A DNA stretch of 64,000 bases, taken from assembly GCA_014773175.1 (NCBI GenBank), contig VXCM01000245.1, positions 1-64,000 on the forward strand, read 5' to 3'. Below, one piece after another: positions 57,901 to 64,000 of this stretch (positions are counted from its first letter, which is position 1; every line of letters starts with the position of its first letter). The stretch comes from Lucifuga dentata (Eukaryota; Chordata; Actinopteri; Ophidiiformes; Bythitidae). The position numbers and the translations under genes are program-made. The notes under the pieces were generated by a model. The model did no database searches, was not told the origin of the DNA, and saw only the letters and a program-made list of their open reading frames with translations.

Positions 57901-58271
57901 GCTGACTGGGGCTGTGGTGTTCAGCGGTATAGCGTGAAGGCAAAATGTCACCTCACATGTTCTCTCTGAATTGGTTGTATTTCCTGTTTTTTGTTAAAGA
58001 GAAGTAGAATCTGGTTTCTTTACTGTCTTCAAAAGAAACCTTCAAAAATCTCTCCATATCCAGGTCAATAGAAGGTTTTTATTCCCCAGTGACATCTGCT
58101 ATACAGTAACAGCTTATTATCATATTTTAGGAATTACTCGGCTTTCATGACATTTAGAAATAAGCAAACAACACTTGGGAGACATTTTTAACATTTGAGG
58201 TTATGTAAGTCTTTACTCCAAGTTGAAACATAGGCATTTTCTCAGTTGTTTTTTTTTTTTAGAAAATTATT

Positions 58272-58344
<73 letters not shown>

Positions 58345-61300
58345 GACAGGCACAAATATGTCTTCATCTTTAGACAGACAAAGAAACAATTTGCCAGAAG
58401 TGAAGGATACAAAATTTCATTTTAGCATGGCTACAAAGCAGAATTACATCTGAAAATAATCCAGTCACTAAAGTAGTAGTGAACATCTCTTAAAAAGCTT
58501 AAAAATACCTCAGTTCCTATGATTTATACAGAATCCTCTTAATCATGCACTTAATTTGCATGTTTAGGGGACTGGTTGCTTAAATAAACTTAAAGGACCA
58601 TACCATCCATTTTGTATGTTTGAGCCTAATATATTCAATTTTCATACATGTTACGTTACTGACAATCATTTCCCAAAGGATAAAGCCGTATTTTAGCTTT
58701 CCTGATATTTTGTAAAATCTGTTAATCTTTCAAAATCAAATATTCAAGCAATACAGCCACCTTAAAAATCAATGTTTCGCCTGCTAATAGTTATGCAACC
58801 TTATGAAGTCATGGTCGTTTAAATTTGTCGATAAACGCAGGTCTTCTTTTGGGACTATATTCCCTGGTGGAGACATACATTCACTCANAAATTTGTCGAT
58901 AAACGCAGGTCTTCTTTTGGGACTATATTCCCTGGTGGAGACATACATTCACTCACACTTTTTATTGCACTTAAACACTAAAATTACGAAACTTTGAAAA
59001 AACCTGAATGCACGTCTTGTTGCGATGATGGATTACCTATCCCAAGAACGTTTTCAAGTATCAACAAGTTGATTTTAATAGCGTACCAGAATGAACTGAA
59101 ACCAACAGCGGTCTGGAAGGTAGGANCAAGTTGATTTTAATAGCGTACCAGAATGAACTGAAACCAACAGCGGTCTGGAAGGTAGGAAAAAAGAATTTTC
59201 AACTCACCATTCCAGTAGTATGCTTTGGGAAATGATTGTCAGTAACCTTACATGTATGAAAATTGAATTTATTAGGCTCAAACATGCAAAATGGGCAGTT
59301 TAATCCTTTAAATTAAATTATTACAGCCCTATAATTCATTTAAGAGGAGACCAAAGAGCATCTAAAACATTTTGGACACTCTGTCTGTGAATGATTAAAT
59401 TTTGTTTACCCCTTAGTTAGTTGATGGCAATTCCATATTCGAGGTACTTTACTCTGAGTGAAAAGTTTAAAAGGCTTTTACATTATAAAATTTAATGATT
59501 CTGTTCCTTAATGAAGGTAAAGCAAAACAACTACAGATTCAAATAATACTATTATGTTAGTATGTTCTAATGTCTCATATAAGACACAGTTTGTTATAAC
59601 GCTGATGTATTATTCTGCACATATAATTGTTTGAGCCCTCATACTGACAGTACAGTCAATAAGCACAGCCAGTGCTTATTGCTATTGTGCTTATTGCTAT
59701 AGTGTATAGCAGATATGACATAAAATGACATTGACATACAGAATCTCCCATGGAGCTTTTCCACAGTTGTCTTCAAATATTTGCTTAAACTTTGATGGAG
59801 TGTCGGTAGACCTCCCTCGCTCTCTTCCTTCCTCCTGCGCTTTCTACACCTCCTCGCTCCCTCCCCCAAACCTTCTGTAGTTCGGTGGAAAAAGAGAAAT
59901 GGAAGATAAAAAATGTTCAGAGCGTGTGTCAGAGTTCTTCCTTAGATGAGGGAATGCTCCCACATGCATGCAGACATGCTCACACATACACACACGCCCA
60001 CACAGTCACACACAAATATACTCACATAGTGCATGTAGATGAGACAAGCATTGAAAAATATGAGGAATGGCTACTTGATTTTCTTTTCCTGTAAATAAAC
60101 TCCTGGCTTGAGGTGTTAATATGGTTTGCCAGCAGTATGTATTTGTGTTTTACATGTGTGGATTTGTGTGTGCATGCATGTTTTATGTGCGTCACTCCTG
60201 ATTTTGCTGTTCACACTCAAAACCCTAAGGGGATTCCTTCCTGTTGCCATTGAACATGTCATTCTCCTCATTAGGGACCCACAATATAAAAATGTTATTG
60301 GCTCCAACAAAAAGTCTGGAATACATAAATAAGTCCATAAGTATTTACAGACAGGTTCCTTGATTTTTTTTTTTCAGTTCATATAGGGAATTCTAATATT
60401 GTTTATCCCCTGTTGAATGAATCCTACCTGAGCTGTGCTGAACCACACCAAACCAGCTCAGGTTTTGTTTCCATTGAAAAGGAACAAACCAGGAAAGGGC
60501 AGGGTGAACATTGGTTTGAGTCAGTGACATAAGTTTTGAAAAAGAAAAAAAAAAAAAAGCTTCCCTGCACTAATAATTAGGCTTTGTGAAGTGATTTACT
60601 CCTGGAAAATTCATTCAAAGCACGCATGGATGACATGTTGGGGAAACGTCACATGGTGAAGTGAAGGAGATGAATTTTAGGATTTGGGATCATTGCTGTG
60701 ATTGTTAGAAGAATCACCGCCTATGTTGTTCTTGCTCTATTATTCTTCTTTTTCTGTCCTTTTTTTGCTCTACTACTACTTCAGCATACTTCAACCCACA
60801 GACACCATTAAAACATCAACATGTTGAGAAAATTTGAGGCATTATTGCTATGATTTCTACTATTGATATCTTTTATAGTACGGAAGTGATTGAATTATTG
60901 TTATTGAATTTCTCCAGATCTGGCTGTGACAGATTAGTTACCAGATAATCATGTTATTGTGAAGTAACATATCTCTTTCGCTTTTCTGTATTTGCATTTT
61001 CAGCACTGTGTCTGTTTTGTGAAGTTTCTGGAGATCAAAATTGGGTGAAAAACAGTGTAAAATGCAGCATTTTCAACTCTCAGCAAGGTTGTTGTTTGTT
61101 TACAGTGATTGACAGTAATAATTAATATGTTGATTTGAAGTGGTAATAATTTATTCGTGCAGAAGTGCTATACATAGCTACTTTAAAGGACCATACTAGC
61201 GATTGTGCATGTTTGAGCCCAATATATACAACCTGCATACATGTTATTGAACTGACAACCAATTTCCAAAACATAAAACCGTGTTATAATCAAATGTTTA

Positions 61301-61839
61301 GATGATACACCCACCTTAAAATTCAATGTTTTGCCTTCTAACACTTTGCAAGATTGTAGAAGGCATGGCCATTTTAATTTCTTCTCCTAGAACTATATTT
61401 CCTGGTGGAGAAATACATCGTCTTCTGTGCAGCTCAGTGTTGGATTGATTAAATACAGTTGCTTCGGCAAAAAAAAACAAAACAAAAAAAAACAGTAGAC
61501 ATCTTGTTCACTGTGATGGATTATGTATCACAAGCATGTTTCAAGTCTCTACAAGTTGATAATAGCATATGAAATGAACTAAAACCAATGGGTGTCTGGA
61601 GGGTAGAAAAAAATGAGATTACTTTGAACTTTATCAGTTCACCAGGTTTGCAATCATTCAGGCTTTAAATAACAGAGAAGCTCACTACACACTTATACAT
61701 TGTATAATATATTAATTATAATATTTTAAGTTATGAATTTATTGTACGATATCTTGTTTTTTTTCTGTGTAGAATTAGTAGTGTACATGAATCATCAGTA
61801 CTATAAATCTGTCTAATTTTTCTCCATAGAATAACATAC

Positions 61840-61889
<50 letters not shown>

Positions 61890-62697
61890 ATTCGTTCTCC
61901 TCCTCCTCTCTGCTCTTTCCAGTGTTGTTTTCTTGCTCTCTTGCCTCATCTTGTGTTCCCCTTTTCTCTGCTGTTTCTCTTTTGCTCTCTCATCCTCTCC
62001 TCGGTTCCCTCTCTCCCCTCTTTTGTTCATCTCTTCTTCCTCTTCTTCTTCTTCTCATCATTTTTTCCTTTGATAGGTCTCAGTTTGTTTCTTTACCCTC
62101 CCCCTCTGCATTCTGATACAGCTGAAGGGATGTCTCTCTCACTCTCCATCTCTCTCACTCTCTTTTGCTTCTTCCTCTGTCCATCTTTCTCCCTTTTTCT
62201 CCCTCAAACTCTCTTCCCCTCTCTTTCCGTCTTGCTCCATCTCCCTCCCCATCTCTACCTTTCTCTCTCCTCTGCTCTCTCCCTCTCTGCATCTTCCTCT
62301 CATCCTCTTCCCTCGCCATCTCTCCATGCACACTTGACTCATTTTACACATTACGGAAGCATCCATCATTGTGCTCTGTGAGGGAAAAAATCTCTCCTGT
62401 TTTTATGCTTCATCACATCTTCTCTTGCCTCCTGTCTTTTCTTTCCCAACTCCTATACTCGCCTGTGGATTCAGTCCTAAAGCTGGAACAAATATGTTTT
62501 ATTTCCAGCTGGTCATCATGGCAGGAACCGTTCTGTTGGCGTACTACTTTGAGTACACGGACACGTTCCCCGTCCACATCCAGGGCTTCTTCTGTTTCGA
62601 CAAAGCCTACTCCAAGCCCTACCTAGGACCAGAGGACAACAGCAAGGCTCCGCCGGTGCTCGTCTACTCCCTTGTCACTGCCATCCCCACTGTGACG
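45085..62697 (+). CDS. plppr2: Phospholipid phosphatase-related protein 2, first two coding exons (partial)
   Basis: PLPPR proteins are six-pass plasma-membrane relatives of lipid phosphate phosphatases that lack key catalytic residues and act in neuronal membrane shaping. Exons 45085-45195 and 62509-62697 join in phase 0 to give 100 residues. These comprise a short polar N-terminus, the first membrane segment (about 29-51, YIVPCFLFVE plus LVIMAGTVLLAYYF), an extracellular loop with TDTFPVHIQGFFC (54-66) and SKPYLGPED, and the start of membrane segment 2 (VLVYSLVTAIPTVT). Loop and segment 2 fit PLPPR2 best (DTFPVH, LVYxLVTAxPTxT). MAGTVLLAYYFE is also seen in PLPPR1 and PLPPR5, so paralogue choice relies partly on linkage to palm3. 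The remaining exons lie beyond 64000. Confidence 0.8.
45953..45996. promoter_or_regulatory. TAATTA-rich block, candidate homeodomain-binding element
   Basis: CCTAATTAATTGGCCTAATT is followed by AAG and later CCAATTAGCTC, giving several overlapping homeodomain core sites within 45 bp in non-repetitive intron sequence. An enhancer role is conjecture. Confidence 0.3.
48009..48051. repeat. (CT)n microsatellite
   Basis: This is an uninterrupted run of about 21 CT units. Confidence 0.9.
48263..48289. repeat. Perfect hairpin, 12-bp arms
   Basis: AGTTGCAGTATT and its reverse complement are separated by ATA. Confidence 0.8.
49120..49400. repeat. Common fish interspersed repeat, degraded copy
   Basis: The order GTTATCGCTTATCCTGTGCA, ACACATTCACACATACCAGC, AATTTAGAGTTTCCAGTTCA, CCTAACCTGC, GATGAACATGCAAACTCTAC matches the family seen at 21695. 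Confidence 0.55.
49478..49508. repeat. Perfect hairpin, 14-bp arms
   Basis: TGGCAGTCCAGGCT and its reverse complement are separated by GAA. It follows a short (GGCTTT)n run. Confidence 0.85.
49931..49967. repeat. Poly-T run with N
   Basis: A T homopolymer is broken by the N at 49950. Confidence 0.85.
50577..50613. repeat. Perfect hairpin, 18-bp arms, 1-nt loop
   Basis: AATTGCATGTAGCTTAGA, a single A, then its exact reverse complement. Confidence 0.88.
51890..51968. repeat. (GT)n microsatellite
   Basis: This is a long GT run interrupted by two GTAT units. Confidence 0.88.
52535..52635. repeat. Dispersed repeat of unassigned class
   Basis: TTTAACCTTTATTTAACCAG followed by CTCATTGAGATTAAAAT, TCTCTTTTTCAAGCGAGACC and GGTGGCAGCATAAAA is a string I recognise as widely dispersed in fish genomes. 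Class unknown to me. Confidence 0.4.
52759..53329. mobile_element. PIF/Harbinger-like element with TTA target duplication
   Basis: The ends are GGCGTTTTCACACCTAGG and, inverted, GGGCATTTTCAGACCTGTAG. TTA flanks both sides (52756-52758 and 53330-53332). It is 571 bp, in opposite orientation to 4147-4979, and has no transposase frame. Confidence 0.65.
53455..53580. repeat. Common fish interspersed repeat, 3' part
   Basis: GAGAACATGCTAATTCCACA, CTGATTCTAACTCGGGGCCG and TCTTGTTGTGAGTGCAG fit the end of the family seen at 21695 and 49120. Confidence 0.45.
55276..55297. repeat. (GT)n microsatellite
   Basis: This is a short run of about 10 GT units. Confidence 0.8.
56650..57226. mobile_element. 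Harbinger-like element, left end degraded
   Basis: The right end is CATAGGTGTGAAAAAGCC followed by TAA. Internal strings (TTGCTTCACATCATGCAAAG, CATGCTAACCTT, CAGACCGAGACCGCCTCCTC, CTTGGTGCAGTTG) match 4147-4979. The left end is not clear; 56650 is an estimate. Confidence 0.58.
58273..58345. repeat. (CT)n(CA)n compound microsatellite
   Basis: About 27 CT units are followed directly by about 9 CA units. Confidence 0.9.
58590..59311. mobile_element. TTAA-flanked element, full-length (copy 12)
   Basis: It begins TTAAAGGACCATACCATCCA and ends AACATGCAAAATGGGCAGTT followed by TAATCCTTTAA. It is the reverse orientation of 7829-8481. Two artefactual duplications (67 bp around the N at 58888; 61 bp around the N at 59126) inflate it from about 590 to 722 bp. 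Confidence 0.72.
59657..59681. repeat. Perfect hairpin, 10-bp arms, followed by a repeated unit
   Basis: CAATAAGCAC and GTGCTTATTG are separated by AGCCA. GTGCTTATTGCTAT is then repeated in tandem. Confidence 0.75.
61193..61645. mobile_element. TTAA-family element, right end lost (copy 13)
   Basis: It begins TTAAAGGACCATACTAGCGA. It contains CCACCTTAAAATTCAATGTT, TGTGATGGATTATGTATCAC and AAGCATGTTTCAAGTCTCTA, as in the copies at 12415 and 26243, and fades near GTCTGGAGGGTAGAAAAAA. Confidence 0.65.
61840..62480 (+). repeat. Long pyrimidine-rich tract upstream of plppr2 exon
   Basis: About 600 bp of mostly C and T on the plus strand, including (CT)n, (CA)n and (CTT)n units, ends about 30 bp before the plppr2 acceptor at 62507-62508. 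It may widen the polypyrimidine tract and favour non-B DNA. Confidence 0.7.
62509..62697 (+). CDS. plppr2: plppr2 coding exon 2
   Basis: The acceptor is TATTTCCAG and the donor is ACG|GTGAGT. The 189-nt exon is phase 0 at both ends and encodes LVIMAGTVLLAYYFE (membrane segment 1), YTDTFPVHIQGFFCFDKAYS and KPYLGPEDNSKAPP (extracellular loop with Cys66), and VLVYSLVTAIPTVT (start of membrane segment 2). The block is strongly conserved among PLPPR1, 2 and 5. Codon usage is clearly GC-richer than the flanking intron. Confidence 0.9.
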
Positions 62698-64000
62698 GTG
62701 AGTCTGGATTAAACTTGTAATAGGAAAACACACTTAGTGGAACACACATACACACACACACAAACACACGTAACATCACCTACGTCCGTGCGGCCGACCT
62801 CAAAAGATGTCACGCAGATAGTTCCCTTCATCTGCACGTGGTGTGTGGATTGAAATGGCACAGAAGTGTGTAGGTGTGCAGCCTCGTGGTCTCACCGCTC
62901 TGTTTGTGTGGATGCGTTCTCTCTCATCACCATGGCAACGGACACTATATTTGTCCTCCATAGAGCAGGCAGAGATAGCTACAGTGTACAGAGTGTGTGT
63001 CCTTATTTCAAGTGTGCATGGTATTGAAACAGGATAAAACATCATCTCTGAATGGCATCCATTATTGGTACAAAAGAAGAGGAGCCGTTGTGTTATTTTC
63101 ACCTGGCATCCTATTTAGAGGACTTCAAATTAACATTTAAATATTTAAAATGATTAAAGTCTGTAATGAATTGCATTTGTAGGTCAGAATTCTTGGCAGT
63201 GTGCATATTGAAACTGAGAATCAAGTCAACAACAATCAATATTCAACAGCTATATTTTGACTAATTGTTTAAGGTTTTGCATTCTTTTCTTCTCGGGCTA
63301 CTTTAATTTAGAATACATATTGAAATCTATTACAGCGGCCATATTGTCCTCTTTCAGCTTTCATATTAATAATGAAACAGAGATAGACATCCTCATATTC
63401 TCCCTCATGGCTGCTTATGAGCCACATATTAGGCCAGGACACACACACTCACGCACACACACATCAGATCCTCTGAACCTGGTTACTTCTAACCTGACCT
63501 CGTGTTTTGGATGTGCTTTTGTCTCTCAAGCCTCAGGCCAGCTTGGAATACCTTTTAATCATTATTAGTTTTTAAAAATTATTATATTTGAAGAACAAAT
63601 GAAACTGTGCATTGTTCTGTGTTTCACATCTGCTTCCCCTTGCCAGCATCATTCTCTATTAACACAGTAAAATGGAAGTGAAGGGCGTGAAAAAGAAATT
63701 AAAATTTGGAGACCTTTGTCCTCTCACAAGGGAATGTTTGTTCGGAGAACCAGATCTGCCAAAAAACATGATAAAATGAAATAAATAAGTAAATAAGCAA
63801 TGTAGAAAGAAATAAGACAAGAGTAAAATAAACAAGTAATAGATGCATGAATGAAGACCTGAATGTGTCAATTTAGAAAGTTATTTCTGTTTTTAAAAGT
63901 TCTAGTTTTCTGTTTTCTTAATATTTATCAATTTCGGTTGTTATTATTTGTTCATTTTTGTATGTGTTTGTCAAGAGGTTTTCTCATCCACACAGGTTGT
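62698..64000 (+). other. plppr2: plppr2 intron, start
   Basis: It follows the donor at 62698. It contains short (CA)n runs (62743-62768, 63439-63463) and no coding feature that I recognise. The next exon is expected beyond the window. Confidence 0.7.

Larger units (their letters stand above)
45196..62508 (+). other. plppr2: plppr2 intron (17.3 kb)
   Basis: The intron has a GTGAGT donor and a TATTTCCAG acceptor. It contains a TAATTA-rich block (45953), hairpins (48263, 49478, 50577), microsatellites, fish interspersed repeats (49120, 53455), Harbinger-like elements (52759, 56650), TTAA elements (58590, 61193) and a long pyrimidine-rich tract before the acceptor. Stretches 46,000-47,990 and 53,600-56,640 show no named feature beyond pyrimidine bias in the first. 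Confidence 0.75.

Noticed and set aside
61922..62626. Frames of 146-153 codons before the plppr2 exon
   Set aside because: The Ser/Leu/Pro/Phe composition comes from the pyrimidine-rich tract. The real exon starts at the acceptor at 62509 in another frame.
45085..62697. Identity as plppr1, plppr3 or plppr5
   Set aside because: PLPPR3 diverges strongly in this block. PLPPR1 and PLPPR5 match the first helix equally well, but FPVH and LVYSLVTAIPT fit PLPPR2 better. Some doubt remains between plppr2 and plppr5 from 100 residues.

Overview
The window is vertebrate nuclear DNA, most likely from a bony (teleost) fish. It is intron-rich, has spliced genes with GT-AG boundaries, dense (CA)n/(CT)n microsatellites, and a mobile-element mix typical of fish: short TTAA-flanked elements, Harbinger-like elements with TAA/TTA target duplications, hAT and Tol2-like ends, Helitron-like elements and an RTE-type LINE. 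Nineteen single N bases mark assembly joins. Nine of them lie between exact 61-67 bp direct duplications that look like unmerged contig ends.

There are two divergent host genes. The left third (507-11875, minus strand) holds all coding exons of a paralemmin, best matched to palm3: six coding exons, a predicted 455 aa protein, an N-terminal coiled coil, an acidic middle and a C-terminal cysteine-rich CaaX motif. Its non-coding first exon is probably near 35.0-35.2 kb, so 11.9-35.1 kb is one long intron 1. The right part (45085 to beyond 64000, plus strand) holds the first two coding exons (100 residues) of a phospholipid phosphatase-related membrane protein, best matched to plppr2. A non-coding upstream exon probably ends at 41469. 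A CpG-rich block at about 35147-35466 lies between the genes and may be a shared divergent promoter.

Almost everything else is intron or intergenic repeat. One short inverted-repeat element family (TTAA ends, terminal repeats reading AGGACCATACCAGTGATTTT or close) is present in at least thirteen copies. One copy (27560-30388) contains a hAT element with an 8-bp target duplication. That hAT in turn contains a 5'-truncated RTE LINE with a long open reverse transcriptase frame. Other notable structures are two Helitron-like elements (15615-16009, 23318-23681), a degenerate palindrome array (22160-22687), a 38-bp perfect palindrome (6446-6483) and a series of short perfect inverted duplications.

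Both host proteins are expected at the plasma membrane: paralemmin-3 as a lipid-anchored coiled-coil protein and PLPPR2 as a multi-pass protein. Paralemmin and PLPPR genes are also linked elsewhere in vertebrate genomes, so this pair probably preserves an ancient neighbourhood. I found no bacterial-type systems, CRISPR arrays, rRNA or convincing tRNA genes.
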